DNA of 64,000 nt from Rhynchopus sp. YZ270_cl-10 (Eukaryota; Euglenozoa; Diplonemea; Diplonemida; Diplonemidae): positions 186,001 to 250,000 of the forward strand of contig OZ037871.1 in NCBI GenBank assembly GCA_964035575.1, given 5' to 3'. Positions 12,873-26,700 of the stretch are shown piece after piece (position 1 is the stretch's first letter; each line of letters starts with the position of its first letter). The notes beneath the pieces are model-generated. The model saw nothing but the letters and a program-made list of their open reading frames with translations, was not told the origin of the DNA and ran no database searches. The position numbers were made by a program, and so were the translations under genes.

Positions 12873-13183
12873 GAGAGCAGAACGCCCCTTCCGTCAGTGC
12901 TATCCTTTTCAACTACGAAAAGTGTTTTGATATGTTTTGGCAATGTGTGATCTGCTGTGTGAGATGGCACTCAAGGAGGGGCGGGAAGGGGAAGGGGAAG
13001 GGGGTGGGGAAAAAGGGGGGCATGGTCGAAAGGAAAGCTTCTCAGCGAATGTCAACGCTGTTGTAGAATTAGTGTGGATCACCATCACGAAGACAAAAGT
13101 CCCCGCTCAGCGTCCAGCGCCCTGGAAAAATTCTATCATCATTGAAGCAGAAGGTCATGGTTCTTGTTGGCGGTCTCAGCAGT
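12873..13183 (-). promoter_or_regulatory. 5' flank of giant gene copy 1, duplicated with the gene
   Basis: This stretch is conserved with 28873-29181 upstream of copy 2, so it moved with the gene. On the coding strand it has a long C/T tract (about 12970-13020, G-rich on the plus strand, G-quadruplex capable) followed by AG about 90-100 bases before the ATG. That fits a splice acceptor for a leader or a 5' UTR intron, but a promoter role is equally possible. Just before the ATG the two copies differ by small indels. These destroy the upstream in-frame ATG seen in copy 2, so the shared downstream ATG is preferred. Confidence 0.4.
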
Positions 13184-14865
13184 ATTGGAACATTCGTATC
13201 AAACATAGCTGTTGCTGCGTCAAACTCGAAAGATGGTGTGTTGTGTTTTGTGTTGGTCATCATTGGAATGGGAAAGAGTTAAAACTGGACTCACGACACG
13301 ATGGGAACAGACACTGCTGGAATAGAGAAAGGTGTAAGGAGATGCAATGAGAATACGGGGAGGAGGGTGTACTTAGTTACTTACTTATTAAAAGGAGCGT
13401 GATGCGAGAAAAAGAAAAAAAATCTCATGAGATGAACCAAAGCCCCACGAGCTCAGTCACCTAGAAAACTCGAAAGATGAACGTGCCTCACGTGCACACA
13501 TTGAGTGGGGGGAAAAAAATTTTGAAGAGCACGTAAGTCGTCCATTTCCGCAACAGCGAAACTGTGCGAGAGGAGCAAAGTCAAAAACCAAATACAAACG
13601 TTGAAGTCCTTAAGAAGGCTTGGGGGGGAAACAGGGGTGAGCTGACCCTCTCCTGGTTAGTCACCTTTGATAAGCAAGCAAAAACCAGTTAATTAGTACC
13701 GCCAACTCATCATGATAAGACTATTTTCGCGGAACGCAGCCAGAAAAAGAAGAAACAAGAAAGGGGGAACGAAATGGTCGTTATCAAAATCATATTGTTG
13801 GCTATCTTTTTTGTCTGGTTTCTCAACACACGTTACTCCCCCCGGAGAAAAAAAAACAAGGGTCATGACTGTTGAGACGATTATTAATACATCGAAGCTG
13901 CTAGGATGAGAACAACAATGGCGAGGGGTTGGAGAGGGATTCAAAAATATAAATGTGCTGATTATTCTTATTTGTGCCTGTCATTTGTTGTTGCTGACTT
14001 CGGTTATAGATTCGTGGCACTACAAGCAGAGCTGTATGCCGTACATCTGGGGAAGTCTTGTGCTGGAACACGCTGAAGATGGGCAGTCTCTTTCAAGACA
14101 GTTGTTCGGGATGATGTCGTCCACCCCATTTGCTTGTATTGCAGGTTCAGGCATGGGATATTTGCCTCTCGAGTAGAAGCAAGGAAAAACAATAACACAT
14201 GCTGTGATTCCCCGTTTCGACTGCATCTCGCACATTGACAAAGACGGAACCTTGCTTTCCAATTACTTTGGAGTATCAGCTCCGTGGTACCATCAGAGAC
14301 ACTAAGCAAATAGTGCGTATGGCAAAAAAATGATTTTGACTCCTCAGAAGATTGTCCAAAGAGGCAAACAAAAAAGCGAAGTTCATAGTGCAAACGACTC
14401 TAGGACGCTGCTGCAGTTGGGTGAGTGGAGGGGGGGGAAATCAAACACGTAAAAATTGCTGAGCAAACAAAAAAACGAGCGGGGTGGTCAGTTGAGACGA
14501 TTAACAATACATCGAAGTCGCTGATCATGAAAGAAACCCGCAAAGGGAGCTTCAAAAACAGGCCTTTTGCTAACTTTGGGATTTTCCCCCTGAATGGCAT
14601 GATGGTCAAAAAAAAATAATTTCCTGGAAAAAAAGTACATTCCGAGCTTTCCCACCTGGTAAAAGCGGTCGTCGCGCGCTTCGCGCGCGCCTCCCTGCCA
14701 GCCACAGGGTGGAGAGGCGAAGGGTCAGCTTTGCAAGATAACAAAAACGGAATCTAATCCTTTTTTACCGGTGCTTGGTCTTGCGCCTTACGTATACTAA
14801 CCGTACAAAATCAATACGTCTTCCAGAAGCAGGGGCTGTTGCAACGGTTGGGTCACTTTGAAATA
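13184..14865. other. Gene-free spacer with small dispersed repeats
   Basis: No gene is visible. The core GTTGAGACGATTA..AATACATCGAAG occurs twice (about 13873 and 14491). A hairpin-motif copy lies at about 13429-13462. AGGCCTTTTGCTAAC (about 14560) recurs inverted near 16835, together with GGCATGATGG. The rest is homopolymer-rich. Confidence 0.5.
13968..14060 (+). repeat. Dispersed repeat, about 90 bp, copy 1
   Basis: Sequence around GTTGCTGACTTCGG..TAGATTCG..ACTACA..GCAGAGCTGT recurs in the same orientation at about 16897-16985 with scattered substitutions and one-base indels. No coding potential or known family was recognised. Confidence 0.6.
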
Positions 14866-16498
14866 CAGGGGGCGGGCCGAATACAAGGGGCGCCCCTTAT
14901 ATTTGGCGTGCCAAATCGGTAAAAATGGGCCAAAATCCCCTCTCCCTCGGGGTGGATTTTTCAGGAGGCGGGTAAGGACTCGAGGCCGGAACCCTCGTTT
15001 TTCGGCGTTTCCGAAATCCGTCCGGCAAGTGGTGGGGTCATTTCGAAAAAATGGACCAATTTTTAGGTGTTTAAATTTTCCCCCATTTTTGGCCCTAACA
15101 CACAGCTTTACCCGTTTTCACTCGGTTTGTACACATTTTCAGGCCATGTTTGACCTGAAAAGCCAGTTCATACGGGCACCAGACAGTTGTACGGGTGTTA
15201 GTGAGCGGTCCCGCGCGAAGCGCATCCGCGAACTACGTGTAGGAAGTGAAGCTGCTCAGTACGCACATTACATTTGCAACCGAAAGAGTGTGTCTTTGTA
15301 CACCTACTGGTAAAAGACAAGGATCTGCCACTATCTGTGAATTTACCAAAAGCCCCAGCCCCAGGCCACTACATCTCCTCACTAAAGCAGATAGGTCTAT
15401 TCTCTTGAACTCCCCTCTTCGTATCGTATGAAACGAAAATAGCAAGTGCAGCGAGTAGGTAAGGAAATTGCCCGCCGCAGGCGGGTTTTTTTGAAGTAAC
15501 ACACATGGGTAGTATCTGGATCCAGTTCCAGGTGATTCCAGGTTTCTCAGATTTTTCGTGAAATTCCAGGTTTTTTCCAGGTATTCCAGGTGATTCCAGG
15601 TCAATTCCAGGTAATTCCAGGTGTATTCCAGGTGGGTTTAAGCAGAAATCTGCACGCAACACAAACGCACATTCCGATCTGGAAGTGTGGACGATGACAA
15701 AACACTCGGTGGTGCTGTCGCTGCCACTGACACTGCTGCCGCTGGAACTGCTGCTGCTGTCTACCCTCTTCCTTTTCTGTCCCCTGTTTCACCGCAATCT
15801 TTTTCACTTGCGTGGTCGTTGCGTTTGGTTTCCTCCCCATGGTTTTTGTTGCTCTCTCTACACAGTGTACTGAATAGGAAGAGAACTCGGGGATAGAGGG
15901 AGTGAGTGCTTCAGCGACAATGGCAAACACTAAAAAACACAAGGTTTTTTAGAATTTCCATCACATGGTGTTCCGGAGGGGGGCAAGATTGACATGTCCT
16001 TGACAGGCCCTTGACAGGTCCTTGACAGTGGGGGGGTCCCACTTTATAATTTGTGTGGGTTTTTTGGCCGGGAAATAATATTATACATGGTCCAAAAACA
16101 CCAGCATTTGCATTTTTGGAATCCGTCCGTCCAGTAGTGGGGTCACTTTGCCAAAATGGACAAATTCGTGGTACATACGTAAATACACACAGTCACCAAC
16201 AGTGCAAAAAGCCTAATTCCAGAAAAAATCCAGATCTGGAATACCTGGAATTTTTCTGGAATTACCTGGAATCTGGATCCAGATACTACCCATCAAATTT
16301 TGCACCTATTTTCTTCCCAACTGACGATTGACACTGGCGGGCAGAGTCAAAAATGGGTTCCCAGAACAGCAAAAGGGGGTGCCCCTTATATTTAGCGGGC
16401 ACCCCGCGAAAATTTCCCGAACCCTGGGTGCCCCTTGTATTTGGCATGCCCTTTGTATTTGGCCTGCCCCTTATATTCGGCCCCCCCCCCCCCCCCTG
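14866..16498. mobile_element. Non-autonomous TIR element with TA duplication
   Basis: The ends are inverted: CAGGGGGCGGGCCGAATA on the left, and the same with an expanded G run on the right. Both are flanked by TA (14864-14865 and 16499-16500). Subterminal units of about 20 bp (GCCCCTTATATTTGGC type) occur several times near the right end and inverted near the left. Inside, a second inverted pair lies at 15504-15560 and 16230-16292. Two copies of the window's shared motif lie at about 15001-15066 and 16100-16170. No transposase is present. A TA duplication suits a Tc1/mariner-mobilised element, but the ends do not match the element at 423. Confidence 0.6.
15504..16292. repeat. Nested inverted repeat with TTCCAGGT-type tandem arrays
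   Basis: The left arm ATGGGTAGTATCTGGATCC continues into tandem ATTCCAGGT units (to about 15640). The right arm (16230-16292) is its reverse complement. This may be an older element inside the larger one, or an internal foldback of it. Confidence 0.6.
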
Positions 16499-17757
16499 TA
16501 ACAATGGTCAAATTTTTGCAGCTTGGGTCAAGTGTCATTTCTGGCTGCAAAATGCAAGGGAATCCCCTTAGACATTGTAAAATGGCACCGTAGGCAGGAA
16601 GAAAATAGCGTACAGCGCGAGCGAAGCGAGCGGGAATTTTTTTTTGAGGTATACCTCCGCGAGCGCAGCGAGCAGAAAAATTTTAAGGTGCCATCATGCC
16701 ATCATGCCATCTGGGGGGAAATCCCCAGGTGATGGAGAGCGAAAGCCCTGCCCCACCACCCCCGTGGCATGATGGTGGCATGATGGAAAAAAAAATAAAA
16801 AACGCCCAAAAACGTGGCATGATGGCATGATGGTTAGCAAAAGGCCTGCTTCAAAAAAAAAAAAAAAAAAAAAAAAACGTGCCCCTTTGTTTTTGTGCTG
16901 GTCATATTTTGTTGCTGACTTTCCGCTATAGATTCGCGACACTACAAAGCAGAGCTGTGCCGTGCATCTTCGAAAAGTGAGAACGGAGGTGACTCAGAGC
17001 TACAAATCAAAAGGAGGGAAAGAGACTTCATAAGGGGCACTACACGCTGCTCAGAAGCAAGAGGGAGGGGGGGAGGGAGAGGGGTCGCCTTCACTCTACC
17101 AAAGAGAATACTTGAATGAAGAATGTGTCCCACTTCCACTTCGTGCACACAACGTCAACGAGGGAAGATCAAGGTGATCGTTCTGAGGCTAAGGTTTCCC
17201 TAAGAACAATCCCCTGAAATCTGACCTCGTGTATCTGCTGTGGTAAAAAGGCATCTAGTGGGGGAGGGTATGGGGGGGTGTATGGGAATAGGGGCTTTGG
17301 GAGGGGAAAAGAACGTCGCTCAGACCAGGCACAGACAAAACGGGCATTTTTTAAAAAACGGCAACTCATGTGGCCTATATTGGTCAAGCCTTTATCCCCG
17401 CACAGCGAAGATGAGTTTGCTCAAAAAAGTCTCAGAACGCCTTTTGTGTTTGAAATGTGCTTCCGGTCAGATAACAAAGAAACGTGAAAAGATACCCTTC
17501 GGTCTGAAAAAGGAAGAAATATTGAAAAAAAAGAGAATCTGACTTCAGACTTCGGGATATGACAAGTGAGTATAAAGAAAACAAAGAAAAAACAACTTTT
17601 TCCGTTTATCGCTCTGCAATTTGTGTTTTTCGCTGTATGAGTGTGAGTGTGAGTGTGATAGAAATACTGAATGAAAAACAATTTGCAGGCACGCAAACAG
17701 TGATGAGAAAAACTTGAATGACTTCGCAAACCCGTTTTTGCGTCAGTGCTGAGCAAT
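16499..17757. other. Spacer 3' of giant gene copy 2
   Basis: No gene is seen. At 16605-16675 two GCGAGCG-type palindromic clusters (GAGCGAAGCGAGC and GAGCGCAGCGAGC) flank a GAGGTATACCTC palindrome, bounded by inverted ATGGCACC/GGTGCCAT. Tandem GGCATGATGG units occupy 16690-16845. The second copy of a roughly 90-bp dispersed repeat is at 16897-16985. Confidence 0.5.
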
Positions 17758-20700
17758 TCAGGGCACAGAAGGACAACCAGAAATGTCACAAACAGCGTTG
17801 GCAACAAACAGGTTGCAGTGGAAACGTGTGGTGGCAAGCTGAAGCTTTGTCCCTGCAGACAGAACCTGCCCAAACACCTCAGAGTCAACAACACTCACAG
17901 ACACATAGCTGTCCTGTGTCAGGAGTGTGCCGGGCAGCGACACGTTCACAAGGTTGAGGTGGTTGCTGTGGTGGCCGTACTGAAGACTTGCGAAGGTGTG
18001 GTGGAGGTGTGCCCAGGCAAGGTGGTGCCATGGGTACGCATGCCATCTGTGGTGACGGCAATCTGTGTGCCTGCTGCTCCTGCTCTTGCCCTTGCTACTG
18101 CAAAGCTGCTTCATGTTGAAGAGCACAAAGTCAGGCCCCAGACTCGCCCCCTCGAACAGCGTGTCGCGCAGCGTGTCCTCGTGTCCATGCACGCTTTCAT
18201 ACACAACGTTCACAAACACAAACCCACCTGCACGCACACGCATGAAGGGCTTCTGCACGGGGGTCTCCGTCCTGACCCCGCGACGCCACCAGTTCTTCAT
18301 GTCCTTCCACGACCGCCGCTCCACCTCCACCATGACCTCCTGCTTCACCAGCCACGTGTCCAGGTCAATTGTGAAGAAGTTGTACACCTGTCCCTCCCCC
18401 ACCAGGGTCAGGTTGTCGGCGTAATCCACGACCGCCTCCGCAAGCGGCGCAGTCGTGTTCGCCACAACACTGCACGACGACGTCAGGCCAGGACGCACAC
18501 ACTCCACAAGCTTCGGTCCCGTGCACAGGTTCTCGGGCAGCATCAGCAGCGAGTCTGAGAACTCAGCAAGCTCGTCCACCACGTCCGTGAGGTTCGCCAC
18601 CGCAGCCCCGCACTGCTCCGTCGCGTTGTCTGCAAGTGTCGCAGCGTGCTCGGGACGCGCAGCTGACGCAGGTCCGAACACAGACCGCCGCAGCACAACG
18701 TCGCCCTGTGTCCCCACAGCACCGCTCGCGGCAGCCACATCCACAGCAGACACATCCCCGACAGAGAACGCTTTGAACCCAGACACGTGCCCCATCACAC
18801 CCGTGCCCTCACCACCACGACGCGGGTGCTCAATGCGGATCGTCTGCCTCCAGCTGTCCGCAGACCCACACCTGTCCTCTGTCGTCCACGTGCGCTCCAC
18901 CACCGCAAGCCCGTCCGTGCAGCCCGCAGCACCCGCAGCGCTGAAGGCCACCGTGTCGGCAAAGGTCAGGTTGATGCGGTACGATGTCAGGTTCAGTGCC
19001 GCCATGTCTGCGTGCGTCGCCACGTCCACAACCGTCGGCACACCGGCCACAGAGGGCCCGTAGTCGTTCAGGAACGCCACCACCACCTCCGCTGCTGGCG
19101 TCGAGGCGAACTGCGGTGCAAACACATCGCGCACGGTGATCACCTGCACACGCTCACGTGTCAGGCTTGCAGGGTAGTCGTCCCCTGTCCCGCAGTCCTG
19201 GTAGTGTGGCTGCACCTTCCAGACCCTGTTGATCGTCCACACACCACACGCCACCAGCACCGGTGCCTCGTCGCGATGCCAGATGTGGAACGGCGTTGCG
19301 CAGTACGCCTCCCCTGTCGGGTACCCAAGGCCGCCCGCCACGTCGTACGCGTCAAGTGTGCTGTTCGTGTACGTCGTTGCGTCGGGCGGGAAGGTCGCAA
19401 ACTCAGGGCGCACCTGGTGCACAGCAACGTCCACTACACCAATGGCCGAGAGACGCCTGCACCCGTGCGCATCCCATGCGTCGCACTCAGGCTCCTCCGC
19501 CTGCTGCAGGCCGTCCAGCGCGTCGTACTCACCTGCCGTCGACACAAGCTTCCCTGCATCACACACAGAAGGGAGCTGGTCCACTCCTGCCGCGTAGGCG
19601 AGCAGCCCCGCCCCAGCGTCCCACACCTGTGTCGAGGTCAGCGCTGCCGGCGGGTGCTGCAGCATCACCTCCTGTGTGAAGGTCGCCTCATTCCCGCAGC
19701 GGTCGCCCGCCGTCCACGTGCGGTGCAGTGTCGCCAGCCCACGCTCCCGGCACGTCCCCTCCACAGCAGCATCCATCCACGGCCGCACCACAGTGTCCTC
19801 CGAGGTCAGGTACGTCGGGTGCGACACCCCGATCCCAAGCGCCACCATGTCTGCGTGCGGTGTCTCTGCTGCACGTGGCACAGGGTGTGCCGCACGCCAG
19901 TTCTCAAAGAACGGCACCACCACAGCTGCGTCAGGTGTGTGCGTCCACACGGGTGCCTCCAGGTCGTGCACGGTGATCACCTGCACACGCTCACGTGTCA
20001 GGCTTGCAGGGTAGTCGTCCCCTGTCCCGCAGTCCTGGTAGTGTGGCTGCACCTTCCAGACCCTGTTGATCGTCCACACACCACACGCCACCAGCACCGG
20101 TGCCTCGTCGCGATGCCAGATGTGGAACGGCGTTGCGCAGTACGCCTCCCCTGTCGGGTACCCAAGGCCGCCCGCCACGTCGTACGCGTCAAGCGTGCTG
20201 TTCGTGTACGTCGTTGCGTCGGGCGGGAAGGTCGCAAACTCAGGGCGCACCTGGTGCACAGCAACGTCCACTACACCAATGGCCGAGAGACGCCTGCACC
20301 CATGCGCATCCCATGCGTCGCACTCAGGCTCCTCCGCCTGCTGCAGGCCGTCCAGCGCGTCGTACTCACCTGCCGTCGACACAAGCTTCCCTGCATCACA
20401 CACAGAAGGGAGCTGGTCCACACCTGCCGCGTAGGCGAGCAGCCCCGCCCCAGCGTCCCACACCTGTGTCGAGGTCAGCGCTGCCGGCGGGTGCTGCAGC
20501 ATCACCTCCTGTGTGAAGGTTGCCTCATTCCCGCAGCGGTCGCCCGCCGTCCACGTGCGGTGCAGTGTCGCCAGCCCACGCTCCCGGCACGTCCCCTCCA
20601 CAACAGCGTCCATCCACGGCCGCACCACAGTGTCCTCCGAGGTCAGGTACGTCGGGTGCGACACCCCGATCCCAAGCGCCACCATGTCTGCGTGCGGTGT

Positions 20701-23700
20701 CTCTGCTGCACGTGGCACAGGGTGTGCCGCACGCCAGTTCTCAAAGAACGGCACCACCACAGCTGCGTCAGGTATGTGCGTCCACACGGGTGTCTCCAGG
20801 TCCTCCACGTGGATGTGCTGCAGGTGCGTCAGCGGCACACACCCGGATGGCGTTGGCACAGCACCGGCAGGAGGCGCCAGCGTCCACACACGCTGGACCG
20901 TCCAGTGCCCGCAGGTCCCATCTGCGCCCGCCACGTCCGCGTAGCTCACTGCTAGCGGTGCCACACATGCATCCGCCACAGCGGCGCCCCCGGTGCTTGC
21001 AGGCGCAAGAGGGCTCGTTGTCGGCACCGCCGACACATCCGCAGGCGCATGCGAGAAGCGTGGCACGATGGACACGAGCTGCGCAACGGGGCTGCTCCCG
21101 ACGCCCCCGCACGCAGCACGGTGGAAGGCCTGCCACGTCACGGTCTCGTAGCGCGACCCGCAGACGCTTGTGGGGAAGGGGTTTGGTGTTGCCACTGTCG
21201 ACACAATGCGCACCGTCACAGGCCCGCATACATCCACCTTCGAGGTCACATGTGGCTTCGTGTGCACCTGCGTCTCCCCACACCCAAACGTCTGCGGCAC
21301 GGCAGGGCCCAGCTCAGGCTCAGGGAACACAATCGTGACACGCTGCGTCAACACCACTGCAGGGAGGCTGGGTGTGCACTGCGGCGCTGCCACCGTCCAC
21401 GTGCGCGTCAGTGGGCCCACGACGGGGTCGTCCAGCACGTCCGTGTGCGACAGGTCGTATGTGTACCGCATCCCCTTTGCTGCCTGCGCAGCAGTGTACA
21501 CAGGCTGCACAGCCGCAAGCATGTCGGGTGCTGCGAACTGCACAGTCGGCAGCACCCTGTGGTCGTGGAGCAGCGCCACGCTCGGCACCACCACCGCAGG
21601 GCTGAACCACGCCACGTCGTTTGCCACCACCACCTCCTGCGTGAAGCGCAGCGCTCCCGGTGCACGGCAGAAACCACTCTCCGCTGCTGACGGGGTCAGC
21701 TCCGCAGACCACGTCCGTGTGTAGCGCCACTCGCATGTCCCCGGCACCAGCACTGCGCCCGACTCCTCCATCGTCAGGCTGTGCACCAGTGTGCTGCGGT
21801 ACGCCCCCACTGCCAGGTATGTGTGTGTTGCCGGTGCTCCCGCTGCCACATCCACAAACGTCGCCATCGTGAAGTCGACCCTCTGTGCCGGTGTCGTTGC
21901 CCACCCTGTTGCGTCCGTGTACGCAGGGCTCACAACCACAAACTGCTCCACAGACGCACTCTGCCCACATGTGTCCGAGACAGTCCACTCCACGCGCAGG
22001 TACACAGACCCGCACGTCGGTAGCCCTGCCACTGCAAACGCTGCCACTTCGTCCACCGTGTGCGTCTTCGTCGTCACAGACCCACACCTACCCGCATCGT
22101 GTGACACCACAAGCTTCGCCTCCGTCGCCGCTACGAGTGCATCCACAGACGCTGACCCGCTCAGCTCGTCCGGTGCGCCTGCCGTTGTAACAGTCACAGC
22201 ACTGCCGTCCACAGACACCGTCAGCGGCAGTGGCGCCTCGTCAACAACAATCTGCTCCACCTCTGCAATCGTCTCTTCCAGGATCGTGTCGATCTCGGCC
22301 ACAAGCGTCGGGTACTCTGGGTACTCTGGGGGGATGCTGTTCCTGAGGTCCTGCAGCACTGCCTTCCCCTTGTGCACAACCTCCCACATCTTGTTGGAGA
22401 TGAGCGTCTCTGCCTCCGACACCGTGCGCTCCAGGTCATCCCAGTTGTGCAGGTCCAGCACGCCGCCGAAGTCGACCAGCTCGTCCGCGAACTGGCCCTC
22501 GTCCGTTAGGATGCGCACTACTGCCTGGATCCCGAGGTTCTCCGACGGTCCAAACTCATTCACGACTGCAGCCGCCACCGTAGACCCTGTGTAGTGCTGG
22601 CCCGCCGTCTGGAACGCAGTCGGCACACCCTGCACCACAAACTGCGCAGTGTCCGGGGCCGAGCTGTTCGCAAGGTCCATGAGCCCGCCTGTCTTGTGCT
22701 TTGCTGTGTCCGTCGCCTGCTGCATCTTCCGCTTCTGGTCCGCCATCAGCACAGCCGCATCGTACATCGCCTTGTACTGTGTCGCGTCGTCCTCCATGCA
22801 CTTGATCCAGCTCCGCCCGTTGTTCAGCACTTTGTTGTCTTCGTTCGACGCTGTTGTGGCGGTCAGCTCAAACCAGTCGTTTGCATCTGTCCCGTCGTGC
22901 TGCACCAGGTCGCATCCGTACACAATGTCCGTCGTCACCCAATGGCAGAAGGACGCTGGGAAGAGTGGGGGTGCGTCTGCAGGCTCGCGCTCCTTGAGCC
23001 CCAGGTCGTGGATGCCTGTGTAGTACTCGTTCACTTTCTTCACGGGCCCGAACAAGAGGCGGAGGGTGTATTCTGCGGTGTGCATCTCGCGCGCCAGCTG
23101 CAGGTATCTGGCGTGCAGAGGGTGGCTCTCAAACTTGTTCAGGTACGCAAACGGCTCAATGTTGCCATCTCCCAGGATCTCCTCCGTGAAGGCGTAGATG
23201 ATGGAGTGTGTCGTACCCTCGTCGATACGCACCTGCCTGCAGTTCTCCTTCTGTGCAGGTGTGTTGTACACATACTTCTTCCCAAAGAGCCCGCCGATGG
23301 CGCTGAAAACCTTCGTCACTCCCTTCACAATCCCCTTCCCAACTGCAACAGCAGCCTGCCCCACCGCCTTCGCAGCCTTCGCCAGGTTCTTAAACGCCAC
23401 AAAGTCAAACGAGAAGCTCAGCCCAAACCGCCCGCTCCCTTTGTACGAGGTCGCTGTGCACGACACGTCCATTACAGGTGTCCGCACAGTTGCGGTGAAG
23501 GAGACCTCGTCCTCGCTCATCGCAACATCCACCGTCGCGCGTGCGAAGTACATGAACGACACCTCAGCGCGCAGCCGTACCGCTGCCGCCTCCTGCGTCG
23601 TCACCGTCATGTCGCTCACGTGCACCACCCCGATGCGGAAACCGCCTATCCCAACCTTGGCACCACCACCCGCAAACGGGAACAACACCTCGACACGCGG

Positions 23701-26700
23701 CCGCACGAAGCCAAAGAAGTTCATCTCCGCCGCAACGTCAATCCCGTGTGCGCTGATCGTCCCGTCGACAGTCATGCTCAGCGACAGCACCGGCACAGAC
23801 AGCTTCCCGGTCAGCTTGAAGCTGGGTGCCTCTGTCACCTCGAAGAACGCGTTCTCAATCTTGAAGATCCCGAACAGCGTCACATCCTGCAGCACGGTCT
23901 TCAGGTAGAACCTTGACGGGCCTACCTCAATGTCGAGACCAAGTTTCAGGCCGAAGAAGAAGTTGATCTGCCCCCGCAGCCGGAACCCCTCCGAGGCACG
24001 GTACCGCACCAGTGCATAGCAGTCATCGTTGTTTGCGTCGGGGCACACCAGCCCAGGCTTCTCAAAGTACTGGATGCCGAGGTCACGCAGCACCGACGGC
24101 ATCGGGAAGGACTGCAACGCTGTCACCCAATCCCCAGCCACATCCCACATCTCCCCGAGCTTCAGCGAGGTGATCCTCACCTCCACAAGGTTGTCCTGCG
24201 GCGACGACGTGTAGATCTCCAGCCGCCCCTCAAAACGGAGGCACCGTGTGCTTGTCGCTACCGCACACTCCCGCTCACGCCCAAGCTCCAGCTTCCCCGC
24301 TAGCTTCACCTCGTCCACACGTCGCGTCTGCATCTCCACCTTGATGCCCACCAGCACGTCCGAGACATGCAGAATCGGCACCCCAAACAGCTTCGTCAAC
24401 TTCCCCTGCATCTCCAGCGACCCAGCAAGCAGCACATCCGATCCACTCTTCTCAATACCAAGCTCCCCGATGATGTACACAATCTGCTTCTGTGCCTGCG
24501 GCGCACTGCAGTCGTGGATGCAGATCATCAGCGGCAGGCGCGCCATCACCCCCACAGCATCGTCCCTCCAGCCAGCACTGATCTCCAGCCCTGTCCCCTC
24601 CTTGCTGCGCATCGCAAAGTTGCTGTCCTCGCTGTCGGCCTCCCACCGCAGCACCCCCAGCACAGACACCTCCTTCCTGTTGTTGTACGACCCCTCCAGT
24701 GACAGCATTGCGTCCCCGCCAAACAGCGGCACGCTGATCGTCGACGTCGTCGCCACCGCCACTGTCACCCCACCGTCCTCCACCCGCACAGACACCACCG
24801 CAGCCGACAGGCCGATGTCCCCAAGCCCGGGGAACACATCAGGGAAGGTGTCGCCTGTGATTGCCGCGTACACCCCAGCAAGCGTCATCCGTGTCACGTG
24901 TCCAGACACAGACACGAAGAACGTTGGCGGTGTCGTTGTCTTGGCCACTGTTGCCTGCAGGTTCGACACTACCGGTGTGTCCGCACCTCCGCCACTGCTG
25001 CTGTAGAGTGCACTCACAAGCGTGCGCACCTTGACAGCGCCGTCCACACCGCCTGTCAGCGAGTACCCGTCTGTGCGTGAGTATGTCCCCGAGAGCGTAA
25101 GCGTCAGTGTGTCCGTCACCTGCAGCGTCCCCTCCGCAGTCAGCGACACGCCGCCACCGCCGCCGCCACGTGGCAGCACCATCGACAGTGTCAGCGTGTC
25201 CACGGTCAGGTACCCGACAGGCACATCCGTTGCAGTCCCGACGAACGACAACTCCTCGGGCGTGATCGTGATGACAAGGTCCACCGCCACCCCCTCCATC
25301 ATCGCAGCCCCGTGCACCGTCACCCCCTTCGTGCAGCGTGCGTCATTCTCAAATGTGCACACAGACAGCTCCAGCGTCGTCAGCATCACGTCCATATTGC
25401 TTGGCACTGTGAACGCACTCCCACCAGTCAGCTCAGCACCAAGCGCCACGACGTCTTCCAGGGTCACGCCGCTAAGCCCTGCCTTCAGGAAGACACTCCC
25501 GGCCTCATACTCACCCTCAACCCACACCGACACAGAGGACAGGTCCAACGATGCCGACAGCTGCACCACAGCAGGCACACCGCCCCCAAGCGAGAACGCA
25601 AGATGCGCCTTCCGCAGCACAATCGTGTCCGTCACCGCAAAGTCTGCCACTGTCGTCGACACACTCAGGCGGCTCTTGTCCATCTGCACGTGCACTGCAA
25701 CTGTCGCACCGCCCGGTGTGGCTGCCGTCCCCCACAGCTGCACACCCGACGAGCAGGACTGGCCGCTTGCAAAGATGTGTCCGTTAGGTGGGCACACCGA
25801 CATCCCAAACGACGTGATTGTCATGTCCGGCATCTCAGCAGGGATGCTCAGCCCTGTCGTGCCTGTCTGCGCCTCGAACCAGGCAGCGACGTCCGCCAGT
25901 TGTAGGTCGCACGTTGCCTCACCACGCAGCGCGACGCCGTCTGTGGTGGAGTACGCCCCTGACAGCTCGATGTTACACAGATCCAGTGACACCTGCATCT
26001 CCGCCTCTGTGAGCGGGAGGTCGAACTGCAATGCCGCCCGTGTGACAGTGACGTCGATGCCGAAGGGGTGCACCCAGTTCTCCACCACCGCACCAAAGTA
26101 GCCGCCACCACCGGCATGCGCACCGCCGTACACAGACAACGCCACCTCGTCTGCAGCAGACGTACCCCAGCGCAGGCGCCCATCCGCCTCGAAGGAGGGG
26201 CTCACGTCCTTCGTTGTGCCTGCCGTGAACACACCCAGTCTGAGCGTCACGGTGTCGAGCATCAGCGTCACACCGCCTGCAGACGACAACTGCACTGCAC
26301 TTGGCAGAGGCAGGGGTGCACGGAAACGCAGGTACGCGTCGAAGTTCAGCGAGTCCAGGCTGTACCACGTGGGCACCGCTGCCGTCACCGCAAACGGTGT
26401 CGCGAAGCCCCCGACATGAGACACCAGCCCAGGCACAAAGGTGAACGCGTCCTCAAGCCCCACGGTGCAGGAGACGTACACCTCAGTCGTGCCCTCGGCG
26501 TCGCGCATCACCAGCAGACGCTGGTCCCCAAACGTCAGCCCAGGCAGCACAGGCAGGAGCGACTCTGTCCCCTGTGCTCGGAACGCCGCAAAGTAGTGCT
26601 CCCCAACCACAAGCGCGTGCAGTGTCAGCGCCACGTCGTTGCCCGAGGCCAGCGTCGCCACAGCTGCGCCCGTCTTCGCCTCAGCCACAGCAAACGTTGT

